From an uncultured Spirochaetales bacterium (GTDB taxonomy: Bacteria; Spirochaetota; Spirochaetia; Sphaerochaetales; Sphaerochaetaceae), in assembly GCA_944390025.1 (NCBI GenBank), contig CALXOK010000002.1, positions 62,001-126,000 on the forward strand: 64,000 nt of DNA, in the 5' to 3' direction. Positions 1-9,555 of the stretch are shown here, piece after piece (within the stretch, counting starts at the first letter, position 1; every line of letters starts with the position of its first letter). The notes below the pieces were generated by a model. The model did no database searches and was not told the DNA's origin. It was given only the letters and a program-made list of their open reading frames with translations. Made by a program: the position numbers and the translations under genes.

Positions 1-98
1 ACCAGACTAATGTCAGTATTGTTTTTTCTGGCACTGGTGTGGTGTGCGCTCAGGCTTTTCATTTGACAGAAAAAGATGATAGCTTAATTGCATGCTAG
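1..98 (+). other. Possible 3' end of a truncated upstream gene
   Basis: Two plus-strand frames are open from the window edge. One ends with TGA at 64-66 and encodes a hydrophobic tail that looks like a membrane segment. The other ends with TAG at 96-98 and overlaps the start of yidD. Either could be the C-terminus of the gene before yidD. I cannot decide between them or name a product. Confidence 0.2.
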
Positions 99-376
99 CA
101 TTTCTGAGGAAGGTCTATCTTCTGCCTGTTTATGTCTACAAGTACTGCATATCCCCGATGCTCGGGCCAGCCAAGTGCCGCTATACACCTTCATGCTCCG
201 CATACTTTGAACAGGCTGTGCTGAGATTCGGAATAATTAAAGGAAGCATACTCGGCTTTGCGCGCCTTTTCCGCTGCTCACGTTTTTTCTTAGGCGGCGT
301 GGATGAGGTTCCTCAGACATTCTCTTTCAAGACCGTCAGGGATGGCTACATTATTTACAGGAAACATAAGTCTTGA
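92..376 (+). CDS. yidD: Membrane protein insertion efficiency factor YidD
   Basis: This 94-residue protein has the YidD family signature. It contains an N-terminal amphipathic/hydrophobic stretch followed by 'YCISPMLGPAKCRYTPSC', then a second conserved part with the paired RCSRF motif and a GGVDEVP segment. The family is peripheral to the inner membrane and is thought to help YidC/Sec-dependent membrane protein insertion. It usually sits beside rnpA and yidC, but here the next gene (udk, convergent) is unrelated. There is no clear Shine-Dalgarno. A TTGACA hexamer lies at 63-68, too close to the ATG for a normal leader, so the promoter is uncertain. Confidence 0.93.
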   Translation: MLAFLRKVYLLPVYVYKYCISPMLGPAKCRYTPSCSAYFEQAVLRFGIIKGSILGFARLFRCSRFFLGGVDEVPQTFSFKTVRDGYIIYRKHKS

Positions 377-411
377 CATTATCAAAGCTTAATATTTAGT
401 TAGCCGCCCTT

Positions 412-1026
412 TCAAAGTTTCCCGGCCAACACTTGCACATAGTTTATCAGGACATCGAGGGCATTCTGGTTATACCCTCCTTCAGGAATAATCAAATCAG
501 CATATTCCTTGCATGGCTCAATAAAATTCATATGTCCGGGACGGACGACATTCACGTACTGCTCGACAACTGAATCAACAGTCCTTCCTCTCTCGCTTAT
601 ATCTCTTTTAAGTCTTCTGACAAAGCGGATATCAGCAGGAGTGTCAACGTAGAGTTTCAGATCCAGCAGGTCCCTGATACGCTTGTCATACAGCACCATG
701 AGTCCGTCAACGATTATGATTTTTTTAGGCTCGACATGGAGACGTTCCTCACGTCTTCTGTGATGGACAAAGTCATACTGAGGCATCTCGATTGCCTTGC
801 CGTTTTTCAGGTCGGCAAGATTTTCCAGCATCAGGTCCATATCAAAAGCATCCGGATGGTCGAAATTATAATCCGTTATATTAGCATTGCTGATGAACTC
901 AGCACTCTTGTAGTAGTTATCCTGCTCAATGCAGACAGAGTCCTCATGCGCCTCTGTAATCTTCCTGACAACGGTGCTCTTTCCAGAACCGGAACCACCT
1001 GTTATTCCAATGAGTTTGACATTCAT
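412..1026 (-). CDS. udk: Uridine kinase (uridine/cytidine monophosphokinase)
   Basis: This 204-residue P-loop kinase has a Walker A motif GGSGSGKST near residues 9-17, the family motif DNYYK and the DHPDAFD segment. It phosphorylates uridine and cytidine with ATP or GTP in pyrimidine salvage. The length matches the Udk family (about 205-215 residues). Its ATG overlaps the galM stop by 4 bp, so the pair is one transcript with translational coupling. It converges on yidD with 35 bp between them. Confidence 0.93.
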   Translation of the reverse strand: MNVKLIGITGGSGSGKSTVVRKITEAHEDSVCIEQDNYYKSAEFISNANITDYNFDHPDAFDMDLMLENLADLKNGKAIEMPQYDFVHHRRREERLHVEPKKIIIVDGLMVLYDKRIRDLLDLKLYVDTPADIRFVRRLKRDISERGRTVDSVVEQYVNVVRPGHMNFIEPCKEYADLIIPEGGYNQNALDVLINYVQVLAGKL

Positions 1027-2006
1027 CGCATCACTTCCACGGTATAGCTTGTACGGCTTTTGAATATTGCACCTGCATCAAGTACAGGAGACGGGAAATC
1101 TTTTCTGTTTACAGCATCAGGGTATTCGCTTGTCTCAAGCGCCAGGGCGCAGAAAGGACCGGTATGAGGCCAGTCAGAATCTGTCACAGGATTGAACTCA
1201 CCTGTATAAAGCTGTATTGCCGGGCGGTCAGTATTAACTGTGAGCCTCAAGCCATCACACTCAACGACAGCCTTTCTTTCAGCATTGAAGACATAACAGT
1301 GATCGTACTTTCCATCCCTTCTTTCTCCAATACTGTGAAATGAGGTGAAGTCAAAATCAGTACCGCATACAGGAACGACATCTGTAGGAATCAGGCTGTC
1401 GGAAACCATCACAGCTCTGTCAGCAGAAATCTGTACCCTGTGATCAAAAATACTGCTGCCGTCCCCTTTCAGGTTGAAATAAGAATGGTTCGTAGGGTTT
1501 ACGACACACTTCCTGTCACTCTGCATTGTATAAGAGATAGTCAGACGACCCTTCTCAAGAAGATAAGCCACAGTCACACCTATATTACCTGGAAAGCCGC
1601 CTTCCATATCCCTGTGCTCTGTATTGAGAACAACAGAATTCTCTGTCTGGAAGAGAATGTTCCAGATCTTCTGTCCCAGATTAGCAGATCCGCTATGGAG
1701 GTTGTTTTCTCCATTGTTCTTCTCCAGTGTGTACTCTTTCCCATCAAGAACAAATCTGCCAAATGCGATTCTGTTGGCATAGGGTGCAACACACTGTCCC
1801 TTATATGACGGATCGTCAATATAACCTTCCAGCGAGGGTGAAGAGAACACGATATTTCTTTTTTCTTCCCCGACAGGGACGATGAAACTCTGAATGACAG
1901 CACCTAAAGTGAGCACAGAAACAGAACATCCTGTTTCATCTGTGATTGTGATTTTCTTGACTTCCTCTTCATTAAGAGTGCCGAATGCGGATATCTGAAT
2001 AGCCAT
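1023..2006 (-). CDS. galM: Aldose 1-epimerase (mutarotase)
   Basis: This 327-residue protein matches the galactose mutarotase-like beta-sandwich family. It contains the conserved PYANRIAFGRF segment, NPTNHSYFNL near residue 175 carrying the catalytic His, and the C-terminal ALETSEYPDAVN segment carrying the catalytic Glu. It interconverts alpha and beta anomers of hexoses such as glucose and galactose. It is first in the galM-udk operon. The ATG at 2006 has no Shine-Dalgarno, but TATAAT lies 8 nt upstream, so the mRNA may be leaderless. Confidence 0.92.
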   Translation of the reverse strand: MAIQISAFGTLNEEEVKKITITDETGCSVSVLTLGAVIQSFIVPVGEEKRNIVFSSPSLEGYIDDPSYKGQCVAPYANRIAFGRFVLDGKEYTLEKNNGENNLHSGSANLGQKIWNILFQTENSVVLNTEHRDMEGGFPGNIGVTVAYLLEKGRLTISYTMQSDRKCVVNPTNHSYFNLKGDGSSIFDHRVQISADRAVMVSDSLIPTDVVPVCGTDFDFTSFHSIGERRDGKYDHCYVFNAERKAVVECDGLRLTVNTDRPAIQLYTGEFNPVTDSDWPHTGPFCALALETSEYPDAVNRKDFPSPVLDAGAIFKSRTSYTVEVMR

Positions 2007-2014
2007 AATGTTGA

Positions 2015-2020
2015 ATTATA
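2015..2020 (-). promoter_or_regulatory. -10 element of galM-udk operon
   Basis: A perfect TATAAT on the minus strand ends 8 nt before the galM ATG. No good -35 hexamer is visible at 16-18 bp. Its position implies transcription starting at or next to the start codon. Confidence 0.5.
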
Positions 2021-2172
2021 GCCTATGAAGGAGAGTATGGGGATAAGCAAAAGCAAGAAAATAAGAATTATATTCATCATAGGAATATACATTCCTTTTT
2101 CGGCTTATTAATTTTCTTTATAAACAAGAGAACATAACAATACTGAACCTGAAACGGTTTGAATCTTTTAAT

Positions 2173-3042
2173 TTACTGCTTTTCAAGAATGCGGATAAGA
2201 TCTTCAACCTTGCTTTCAGGTTTCTGACTGTAGACAAGGCCGTACTGAACCTTGTAGTTCCAGTCTACAGGAAGAACATTGAGACCGAATGAAGACAGAT
2301 CCATGTGCTGAGACACAAGTAAAAAGTCTTCACACGAAGAAAGCTCTTCTAGAAAAGTCATTGTGATGACATCATAGTGGACTATTTCAATCCTGCTGTG
2401 AAAATCCCTGAAATCACCTACCAGTACATCAATACGTCTGTTGAACTTCTCATGAGGTACAAAGAGCTTTTTCTCATACAAATCCTCAATGTCGAGTTTC
2501 TTCTTGCCGGCATTATCACTGTTTTTTGAAAATGCGACAGCAATATTGTCATTGTAAAGCTCAAAGGCTTTCAGCCGGTTGCGTTTCAAGAATGAGTCGT
2601 CATAGAAAGTCATTGCAGCATCAAAATCACGGCCGCACACCTTCAGGCTTGATGTTGCATTTACACCAGAAGGATCAAAGAATCTCATTCTGAACCTTGT
2701 TTCTTGAGCAAGTGATTTCAGCTTCCTGTCCACTGACCGGCAAAGAGATGCAACAGAAATGCTTCCTTCTCTTTCTCTCTTGAACTTCTCTGCTTTCAAT
2801 TCAGCATCAATTACAAGGCGGTTGATTTTCTCACAGGCATTGGCATATACCTTTCCTGTCTCGCTGAGTTCGACACGCTCATTGTCCAGCCGTACGTATA
2901 AAGATGAAGGAATGCCTTCATTCAGACTCTCCAGATGCCTTCTCATTGTTTCCTTTGAGACATTATGAGAAGAAGCAAGTGCATTCATATCCGGATTATC
3001 CCGAGCCTGAGCAAGCAGATTATACGACTGGTTATAGAGCAT
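2173..3042 (-). CDS. LysR-like transcriptional regulator
   Basis: This 289-residue protein has an N-terminal helix-turn-helix (first 60 residues: 'NALASSHNVSKETMRRHLESL', 'LSETGKVY') and a C-terminal region resembling the periplasmic-binding-like effector domain of LysR regulators. The match is loose, so the exact family is uncertain. Longer in-frame starts at 3060 and 3114 would run back into lepA. I chose ATG 3042 because AAGGA lies 8 nt upstream and because it falls just after the lepA stop. It is last in the ftsH-lepA run. The target genes are not evident; self-regulation from this position would need a separate promoter. Confidence 0.65.
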   Translation of the reverse strand: MLYNQSYNLLAQARDNPDMNALASSHNVSKETMRRHLESLNEGIPSSLYVRLDNERVELSETGKVYANACEKINRLVIDAELKAEKFKREREGSISVASLCRSVDRKLKSLAQETRFRMRFFDPSGVNATSSLKVCGRDFDAAMTFYDDSFLKRNRLKAFELYNDNIAVAFSKNSDNAGKKKLDIEDLYEKKLFVPHEKFNRRIDVLVGDFRDFHSRIEIVHYDVITMTFLEELSSCEDFLLVSQHMDLSSFGLNVLPVDWNYKVQYGLVYSQKPESKVEDLIRILEKQ

Positions 3043-3046
3043 GGTC

Positions 3047-4864
3047 TCAGTCCTTATCATCCTCCGTCTTGAGAACAGCCAGGAATGCACTTTGCGGAAT
3101 CTCGACGTTTCCAACCATCTTCATGCGCTTCTTTCCCTCCTTCTGTTTCTCAAGGAGCTTTCTCTTTCTGGAAATGTCACCGCCATAGCACTTAGCCGTG
3201 ACATCTTTGCGGTATGCAGAAATTGTCTCACGGGAGATGATGTTTCCTCCGATTGCACCCTGAATTGCAATTTTGAACTGCTGACGGGGAATTTCATCCT
3301 TGAGCCTCTGGCATACCTGTCGTCCACGGCTCTGTGCGTTGTCCTTGAACACAAGCTGGCTGAGAGCATCAACAGGTTCTCCGTTGACGAGGATATCAAG
3401 ACGCACAAGATCAGTCTTCTTATAGCCGATGACTTCATAATCAAAAGAGGCATAGCCACGAGAAATGCTTTTCAGACGATCATAGAAATCAAAAAGAACC
3501 TCTGCCAGCGGCATCTCATAAATGAGCTCAACGCGCTTCTGGTCAAGATAGTTCATATTTGTCTGATAGCCTCTTTTCTCCAGACAGAGGGATATGACAG
3601 GCCCGACATAGTCAGTCGGGGTAATTATGTTCGCCTGGATGTAAGGCTCTTCAACGCTTTCTATTCTCATCACTTCCGGATATTCCAGAGGATTGTCTAT
3701 ATTCAGCGTATCTCCGTTCTTCATATGCACTATATATCGCACAGAAGGGGACGTGAAGACAATGGAGAGGTCAAACTCCCTTTCAATCCTTTCCTGTACG
3801 ACCTCAAGATGAAGCATGCCGAGAAAACCGCAGCGGAAACCGAAGCCAAGAGCAGCAGAACTGTCTTTCTCGTATACGAGGCTGGCATCATTAAGTTTCA
3901 GCCTCTCGATGGCTTCCTGAAGTTCCTCATAGTCATTGCTGTCAACAGGATAGATTGAAGAGAATACTACAGGTTTCACTTCCTTGAAACCTTCAAGCGG
4001 CTCAGGTGCCGGATTCCTGACTGTTGTGACAGTGTCTCCGACTCGGATGTCGCTGATGGTCTTTATACCTGCAATGAAATATCCGACATCTCCGGCATTG
4101 AGGACTCCAGTAGAGACAAGCTGAAGCTGGAATATGCCACAGTCTTCAACCTTATACACAGCATCGGAGTGCATGAACCGGATTTCATCACCCGTCTTCA
4201 GAGTACCGTCAAACAGACGGCAATGCACGATAACTCCGCGGTATGAGTCATAGTGGCTGTCAAAGATAAGGGCTTTGAGCGGATCCTCATTCTTTCCGGA
4301 AGGAGCAGGAATCTGGTTTACAATCGCCTCAAAGAGCGAGTCAACTCCTTCACCTGTCTTTGCAGAGACGTAACAGGCACAATCAGGATCAAGTCCAAGA
4401 TCATGGTCAATCTGGTGCAGGCAGGACGGGATATCGGCACTTGGAAGGTCTATTTTGTTGATTACCGGAATGATTTCCAGGTTGTGCTCCATCGCAAGAT
4501 ACATGTTTGCAAGTGTCTGAGCCTCGACTCCCTGAGAAGCATCAATAAGAAGAAGTGCTCCCTCGCAGGAGCTTATAGCTCTAGATACTTCATAGGTGAA
4601 GTCAACATGGCCCGGAGTATCAACGAGGTTGAGCTCATAATCCTTGCCGTCTGCCGCACGGTATGGAATCGTGACAGCCTGACTCTTGATGGTTATTCCT
4701 CTTTCCTTCTCGATATCCATGTTATCAAGAAGCTGACTGCCCATCGGCCCGCGGGATGTAACCAGACGGGCCTTCTCGATGAATCTGTCAGCAAGAGTGC
4801 TCTTGCCATGGTCAATGTGGGCAATTATACAGAAATTGCGCTTTAATGATGTGTCTGTCGCCAT
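3047..4864 (-). CDS. lepA: Elongation factor 4 (LepA), ribosomal back-translocase GTPase
   Basis: The 605-residue protein has the full LepA architecture. The G domain has AHIDHGKSTLADR near residue 15, DTPGHVDF and NKIDLP. EF-G-like domains II, III and V follow, and then the LepA-specific C-terminal domain ('DVTAKCYGGDISRKRKLLEKQ'). It acts on stalled or mis-translocated ribosomes. Length is normal for the family. It starts 3 bp after the ftsH stop, so the two are co-transcribed and probably translationally coupled. No strong Shine-Dalgarno is present. Confidence 0.97.
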   Translation of the reverse strand: MATDTSLKRNFCIIAHIDHGKSTLADRFIEKARLVTSRGPMGSQLLDNMDIEKERGITIKSQAVTIPYRAADGKDYELNLVDTPGHVDFTYEVSRAISSCEGALLLIDASQGVEAQTLANMYLAMEHNLEIIPVINKIDLPSADIPSCLHQIDHDLGLDPDCACYVSAKTGEGVDSLFEAIVNQIPAPSGKNEDPLKALIFDSHYDSYRGVIVHCRLFDGTLKTGDEIRFMHSDAVYKVEDCGIFQLQLVSTGVLNAGDVGYFIAGIKTISDIRVGDTVTTVRNPAPEPLEGFKEVKPVVFSSIYPVDSNDYEELQEAIERLKLNDASLVYEKDSSAALGFGFRCGFLGMLHLEVVQERIEREFDLSIVFTSPSVRYIVHMKNGDTLNIDNPLEYPEVMRIESVEEPYIQANIITPTDYVGPVISLCLEKRGYQTNMNYLDQKRVELIYEMPLAEVLFDFYDRLKSISRGYASFDYEVIGYKKTDLVRLDILVNGEPVDALSQLVFKDNAQSRGRQVCQRLKDEIPRQQFKIAIQGAIGGNIISRETISAYRKDVTAKCYGGDISRKRKLLEKQKEGKKRMKMVGNVEIPQSAFLAVLKTEDDKD

Positions 4865-4867
4865 ATA

Positions 4868-6895
4868 TCAAACCAGCTGGGATACATGATGCTCAGGTTC
4901 GAATCCGAGAAGTTCACGGATCTGGGCATCATCAAGGGTTTCCTTCAGGCAGAGCTCTTCTGTCAGCCTGTCAAGCTGATCCCTGTGCTCGCTGAGTATA
5001 GTTCTTGTAGTGTTCAGGCACTGGTCAAGGATTTTCTCCGTCTCCTCATCAATACGCTTTGCTGTCGCATCAGAGAAGTCCTTGTGCTGAGTGATCTCAC
5101 GTCCCAGGAAGAGAGGTTCACCCTCACTCGACAGGTTGATGAAACCAAGATCGCTCATTCCCCATTCAGTGACCATGCGCCGAGCCATAGTCGTCGCCTG
5201 CTTTATATCATTGGATGTGCCGGTTGTGGTCTCTCCATAGACAAGTTCCTCAGCGACATAACCGCCCATGCAAATCACGATTCTGTCCATGAGATAGCCT
5301 TTACGCAGTGTATACTGATCCTTTTCAGGCAGTGAGATTGTAAGACCAAGTGCATTGCCATGTGGGATTATGGTCACTTTGTGAAGCGGGTCTACATGCT
5401 TGAGGTAATAGTGAAGCAGCGTATGTCCGGCTTCATGGTAAGCTGTGGCTTTCTTCTCCTCGTCAGTCATGAACTTGCTCTGGCGTGCGACACCGAGAAT
5501 GATCTTGTCACGTGCCTGCTCGAAATCATCCATGTTGACGGTCTCACGCTTTGCTCTTGCAGCATAAAGAGCCGCCTCATTGACAAGATTTGCAAGGTCA
5601 GCACCAGAAGAACCGGGTGTAGCTCTGGCAACTCTCTCAAGGTCGATATCCTGTGAGCATTTGACCTTGGCACTGTGTATTCTCAGGATATCAAGACGCT
5701 CCTGGACATCAGGAAGATCAACTGTGACCTGTCTGTCGAATCGTCCCGGACGCAGAAGAGCAGGATCAAGGACATCAGGTCTGTTGGTTGCTGCAATGAC
5801 GATGACACCGGGATCGGTTGAGAAACCGTCCATTTCAACCAGAATCTGGTTCAGTGTCTGCTCTCTCTCATCATGGCCGCCGCCAAGGCCGCTACCACGG
5901 CTTCTTCCCACAGCATCAATCTCATCAATGAAGAGAATACATGGGGCATTCTTCCTTCCGGTCTCGAAAAGATCCCTGACACGGGCGGCTCCCATTCCGA
6001 CAAACATCTCAACGAAATCAGATCCTGATGTATGGAAGAAGTTCACGCCTGCTTCTCCGGCTACAGCCCGGGCAAGAAGAGTCTTACCGGTTCCCGGAGG
6101 ACCGACCAGAAGGACACCTTTCGGGATTTTCGCTCCGATTTTCACATAGCGCTCCGGGTTCTTGAGGAAATCAACGACTTCCTGAAGCTCGTACTTGCTT
6201 TCCTTCTGTCCTGCGACATCCTTGAAAAGAACCTTGTTGTCTTTTGATGAATACTGTACGGCATGGCTCTTTCCGAGCTGGCCCATCATCCTGTTGCCGC
6301 CTGCCGCACCGACCTGACGGTACATCGAGACGATGATTACAAGGAAAACAATCCAGGGAAGGAGGTTGAGAAGGACAACCCAGAAGGATACTGAAGCCAC
6401 AGAACCGGCAATTTCAACACCGTACTGGCTGAGTTTTTCCATCAGAGACGCATCATAGTATGGAATCCTCGTGGTTCCATAGAAACCGCTGTCAGTAAGG
6501 AACGTGATGACTGTCTGGTCTTCTATGTCAGCCTGAATGACAGAACCGCTCTCAACAGCACTCGTGAATGCGGAATAAGTCACTTCAACAGCTCTCTGGC
6601 TGTTTCCCTGGCTGAAGAAAAGGAAGGCAAAAGAAATAATGAGAGCAAGGAAAATGAAAAGAGTGAAACGGTTTCTGCCGTTCATCTTGAAACGTGATTC
6701 CCCCTTGTCATCACTGCCCCAGTAGCGGTACTGGTCATATACGTTCTTTTTCTTCTTGTCTTTGTCTTTATCTTTCTTCACTTCATCCGGCTTGTCATCC
6801 GAAGGCTGACCGGAAGAAGGTGTCTCATTCTGTTCAGGCATGCCTGCCCGCCCGGATTCTGTATTTTTTTTCTCTTCTTCTTTATGTTCGTCCAT
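4868..6895 (-). CDS. ftsH: ATP-dependent zinc metalloprotease FtsH
   Basis: This 675-residue membrane AAA protease has transmembrane segments near residues 78-95 and 170-190, Walker A GPPGTGKT at 265-272, Walker B LFIDEID at 321-327, an [19 protein letters not shown] second region of homology, and the zinc site HEAGH at 487-491. It degrades misassembled membrane proteins and selected cytosolic proteins. An unusual trait is the highly charged N-terminal cytoplasmic extension of about 70 residues, including a long Lys/Asp run (residues 40-50). It has its own promoter (6924-6952) and leads lepA. Confidence 0.97.
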   Translation of the reverse strand: MDEHKEEEKKNTESGRAGMPEQNETPSSGQPSDDKPDEVKKDKDKDKKKKNVYDQYRYWGSDDKGESRFKMNGRNRFTLFIFLALIISFAFLFFSQGNSQRAVEVTYSAFTSAVESGSVIQADIEDQTVITFLTDSGFYGTTRIPYYDASLMEKLSQYGVEIAGSVASVSFWVVLLNLLPWIVFLVIIVSMYRQVGAAGGNRMMGQLGKSHAVQYSSKDNKVLFKDVAGQKESKYELQEVVDFLKNPERYVKIGAKIPKGVLLVGPPGTGKTLLARAVAGEAGVNFFHTSGSDFVEMFVGMGAARVRDLFETGRKNAPCILFIDEIDAVGRSRGSGLGGGHDEREQTLNQILVEMDGFSTDPGVIVIAATNRPDVLDPALLRPGRFDRQVTVDLPDVQERLDILRIHSAKVKCSQDIDLERVARATPGSSGADLANLVNEAALYAARAKRETVNMDDFEQARDKIILGVARQSKFMTDEEKKATAYHEAGHTLLHYYLKHVDPLHKVTIIPHGNALGLTISLPEKDQYTLRKGYLMDRIVICMGGYVAEELVYGETTTGTSNDIKQATTMARRMVTEWGMSDLGFINLSSEGEPLFLGREITQHKDFSDATAKRIDEETEKILDQCLNTTRTILSEHRDQLDRLTEELCLKETLDDAQIRELLGFEPEHHVSQLV

Positions 6896-6923
6896 ATCAA
6901 ATCCAAAAAATGCAATTGAGTAA

Positions 6924-6952
6924 AATATAATATTTTAATAAAGCACTTGCAA
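6924..6952 (-). promoter_or_regulatory. Sigma-70-type promoter of ftsH-lepA
   Basis: On the minus strand TTGCAA (6952-6947) and TATATT (6929-6924) are separated by 17 bp. The predicted leader is about 20 nt. It lies between the tilS stop and the ftsH start. Confidence 0.6.
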
Positions 6953-6960
6953 GGCAGACT

Positions 6961-8205
6961 TCAACATCTGACTATTTCCACTCCCTCAAGGCTCTCCCAG
7001 TCAGCACTTCTCATACTGTCGCTGATGCGGTTATGAGCACCGAAAGCAGCGGCGAAAACCGCTTTTATCCCCTCTCTGTCCTGAAGGACAAGAACATAAT
7101 GACAGCCCGGAGGAAGAACCGGGACAGCTCGTCCGCAGTGCATGATCTCATCCCCTTCCTGGCTGAAGCGGATTATTGCAGGTCCTTTGAGAAGACTGGT
7201 GTCTATACGAAGCGCATCCCTGGTGTCGCTTTTCTCAAGTTTCAGTCCAAATGGAAGGCTGCAGGGTGAAGAGAACGGAGTGCAGAAAAACACAGGCGCC
7301 GGATAGAAGCGTACCTCATCACCTCTGACCCTGAGGGAGAAAGAGCGTGCATCAAGCACGCCAGAAGAGGCGATTGCACTCACAATCTGCCTGCGCTCTC
7401 CTTCAGAAAGACGGGAGTTCTCGTACATACTGTAAACCGTATAAAGAGCCTTCAGCTGTGAAAGCGGAGAAGCAGCAAGAAAAGCCTTCCTGCTGAAAAA
7501 ACGATAGCCTGTACACTCAGTAACTTCTATGTTTTTAAGCTTGTCCTCAATCTGAGAGACATTTTCAGCTATATGGCACAGAGTGTCACAGATATCCGTT
7601 TCCAGATAAGGAACAAGAAGCCTGCGCACTCTGTTGCGCATACAGAAAAGAGTGTCGTTAGTGCTGTCGTTGCTTGGAGAGAAACCGCAGGAGGTGACAA
7701 AGCGGACAATATCAGCACGCTCAGCTTCAAGCAGAGGCCTCACGATACTTCCTCTCACAGGTCTGACTCCGGCAAGGGAAAGAAGAGTGCCTCCGGACAG
7801 CAGCTTCATCAACACGGTCTCAACCTGATCATTCCTGTTATGGGCTGTCGCGATGATGCCCCGGTTCTCGAATACCCGGTAGCGGGCATCTCTTGCCGCC
7901 GCTTCTATTGTAATACCCTTCTCTCTTGCAATGCGCTCTATTTCTCCGCGTTTAAGAGTGACAATCTCCAGAGGAATATCAAGCCGTGCACAGTTGCCAC
8001 TGTTGATTTCAAGTTCCCTGGCCAGCTCCTCTTCTGGTCTCAGGTTGTGATTCACATACAGCGCACTGACCATGGAGAGGTGTTTTTTCAAAAGAATGAG
8101 AAGACACAGTGAATCATAGCCGCCGGAAAAAGCCACTGTCACATGACAATCCCGGATCCAGCCGTTTCTCTCAATGAATGATTTCACTGACTCTTCTGCT
8201 TTCAC
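6961..8205 (-). CDS. tilS: tRNA(Ile)-lysidine synthase
   Basis: This 414-residue protein carries the PP-loop SGGYDS near residues 26-31 and the downstream ATAHNRNDQVETVLMKL motif, typical of TilS. It converts C34 of the CAU-anticodon tRNA-Ile to lysidine with ATP and lysine, which is essential for AUA decoding. The C-terminal part (substrate-binding and TilS C-terminal domain) is divergent, as usual. The ATG overlaps the pth stop by 4 bp (ATGA). It is last in rplY-pth-tilS and is followed by the ftsH promoter. Confidence 0.93.
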   Translation of the reverse strand: MKAEESVKSFIERNGWIRDCHVTVAFSGGYDSLCLLILLKKHLSMVSALYVNHNLRPEEELARELEINSGNCARLDIPLEIVTLKRGEIERIAREKGITIEAAARDARYRVFENRGIIATAHNRNDQVETVLMKLLSGGTLLSLAGVRPVRGSIVRPLLEAERADIVRFVTSCGFSPSNDSTNDTLFCMRNRVRRLLVPYLETDICDTLCHIAENVSQIEDKLKNIEVTECTGYRFFSRKAFLAASPLSQLKALYTVYSMYENSRLSEGERRQIVSAIASSGVLDARSFSLRVRGDEVRFYPAPVFFCTPFSSPCSLPFGLKLEKSDTRDALRIDTSLLKGPAIIRFSQEGDEIMHCGRAVPVLPPGCHYVLVLQDREGIKAVFAAAFGAHNRISDSMRSADWESLEGVEIVRC

Positions 8206-8771
8206 CTATCAACCCTGAATGAATTAATCTCCTGCTCAAGACGGGCCATGTCAAAGCCATCTATCAGCAGTCTGAGGCCTCTTACAGCCTCATCCTCTGC
8301 AGCGTTGACAAGCTGTCTGTCCTCCTGACTGAAACGGGTGAGCACATGGTCGATTACAGACACTCCCTCCTGTGGACGTCCTACACCGATGTAAAGGCGC
8401 ATGAAACCTTCCGGAAGAGCCTCCATCATGGACTTCAGTCCGTTATGACCTGCATTTGCCCCTTTTGCTCGGAGCCGTACGCGGCCACAAGGCAGATCCA
8501 TCTGATCACAAATCACCAGAACCCTGTCGCCATCACTCACTGTCTTTGCCACGGCAAGCCCTGAGCTGTTCATATAAGTGAGAGGAAAAACAAGCTTCAC
8601 TTTCTGGCCGCTTTCAGAAGTTATGATGCAGCTCTTATAAGAAGAAAAACAGCGTCTTACCAGTTTTTTCCGGTAAGATGCTGCCAGTTTTCCGAGTGTC
8701 TCCACTCCGGCATTATGCCGTGTGCCTTCGTACTTCAGCCCGGGATTCCCTAAGCCAAAGATAACAAGCAT
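8202..8771 (-). CDS. pth: Peptidyl-tRNA hydrolase
   Basis: This 189-residue Pth has the start 'VIFGLGNPGLKYEGTRHNAG' with the catalytic His, plus the PLTYMNSSG, CDQMDLPCGRVRLR and GHNGLKSM motifs. It frees peptides from prematurely released peptidyl-tRNA. Length is typical. Its start codon shares one base with the rplY stop, and the rplY-pth order is common in bacteria. Confidence 0.96.
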   Translation of the reverse strand: MLVIFGLGNPGLKYEGTRHNAGVETLGKLAASYRKKLVRRCFSSYKSCIITSESGQKVKLVFPLTYMNSSGLAVAKTVSDGDRVLVICDQMDLPCGRVRLRAKGANAGHNGLKSMMEALPEGFMRLYIGVGRPQEGVSVIDHVLTRFSQEDRQLVNAAEDEAVRGLRLLIDGFDMARLEQEINSFRVDR

Positions 8772-9406
8772 TATTTTGTCTCAGGTGCTGCGGCGGCTGC
8801 TGTGTCTGCACTCTCAGCTGCGGCTGCATCCTCTGCAGGAGCTGCTTCCTCAACCTTGACTGCCTTGACTGTTGCAACTGTCTCATCTTCAGGTGTGTGA
8901 ATCTTGACACCTTCAGCGACAGCAAGCTGACCGACACGGATTGACTCGTTGAGCTCAAGAGCTGAGACATCAACCTTGATTTCAGAAGGAAGATCCTTCG
9001 GAAGACATTCGATATCGACTTCGTGAAGAACCTGATCGAGAACACCGCCGTTCCTGACACCGGCAGGAGTGCCGACAAGCTCGATGACAACATGAGCCCT
9101 GACCTTTGAGCCTGCTGTGACTTCATAGAAATCGATGTGCTGGATGATTCCCTTCAGGAGGTTCTCCTGATAGTTCTTGACGAAGACTGTATGGTCTGTT
9201 CCGTCAACAGAGAGTGTGACCAGTGTGGAACCTGTGAAAGTGTGCATCTTCATGCCGAATTCTTTCGCATTGACTGCACAATGAACAGGTGCCTGCTTTC
9301 CGTAGATGACTGCAGGAATATAACCGGCTCTGATGAGACGGCGGCTGCCTGCACTTCCGAAGTCAGTTGTCCTTGACTTTGCTGAAAGAGTGACTTTATC
9401 GCTCAT
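8771..9406 (-). CDS. rplY: 50S ribosomal protein L25/general stress protein Ctc
   Basis: The 211-residue protein is the long (CTC) form of L25. The N-terminal 5S rRNA-binding beta barrel (RRLIRAGYIPAVIYGKQ) is followed by a TL5/CTC C-terminal domain and an Ala/Glu-rich tail of about 25 residues. I place the start at ATG 9406 because AAGGAG lies 8 nt upstream; an in-frame extension upstream has no such signal. It heads rplY-pth-tilS and has a promoter at 9479-9508 and a leader of about 65 nt containing two dyads. Confidence 0.94.
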   Translation of the reverse strand: MSDKVTLSAKSRTTDFGSAGSRRLIRAGYIPAVIYGKQAPVHCAVNAKEFGMKMHTFTGSTLVTLSVDGTDHTVFVKNYQENLLKGIIQHIDFYEVTAGSKVRAHVVIELVGTPAGVRNGGVLDQVLHEVDIECLPKDLPSEIKVDVSALELNESIRVGQLAVAEGVKIHTPEDETVATVKAVKVEEAAPAEDAAAAESADTAAAAAPETK

Positions 9407-9428
9407 TTCCTTTTCTCCTTGTACTCTC

Positions 9429-9469
9429 ATTGGATGAATCCAATTACCATGGATGTGGTGCGCATGCGC
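9429..9469 (-). other. Structured leader of rplY mRNA (two dyads)
   Basis: The predicted rplY 5' leader contains the 10-bp palindrome GCGCATGCGC (9460-9469) and an inverted repeat ATTGGAT-2-ATCCAAT (9429-9444), both before the Shine-Dalgarno. These could fold into hairpins or bind L25 itself. Function is unproven. Confidence 0.3.
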
Positions 9470-9478
9470 GCAAGGGCT

Positions 9479-9508
9479 ATCTTAGCACTTAAATCAGAAT
9501 AATTGCAA
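9479..9508 (-). promoter_or_regulatory. Promoter of rplY-pth-tilS
   Basis: On the minus strand TTGCAA (9508-9503) and the extended -10 TGC-TAAGAT (hexamer 9484-9479) are separated by 18 bp. It lies immediately downstream of the tRNA-Gln terminator. Confidence 0.6.
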
Positions 9509-9510
9509 GC

Positions 9511-9545
9511 AAAGAAAAAACCTCATTTCTGCTTGGGAAATGAGG
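9511..9545 (-). terminator. Intrinsic terminator after tRNA-Gln
   Basis: On the minus strand CCTCATTT and AAATGAGG arms (9545-9538 and 9528-9521) enclose a short loop and are followed by a T-rich run (9520-9511). It ends the SMUG1-ispE-spoVG-tRNA transcript. Confidence 0.85.
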
Positions 9546-9555
9546 CTGGATGCTT

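Noticed and set aside
1904-2092. Minus-strand 62-codon hydrophobic frame over the galM start
   Set aside because: It overlaps the galM start and has no Shine-Dalgarno or partner; galM is secure.
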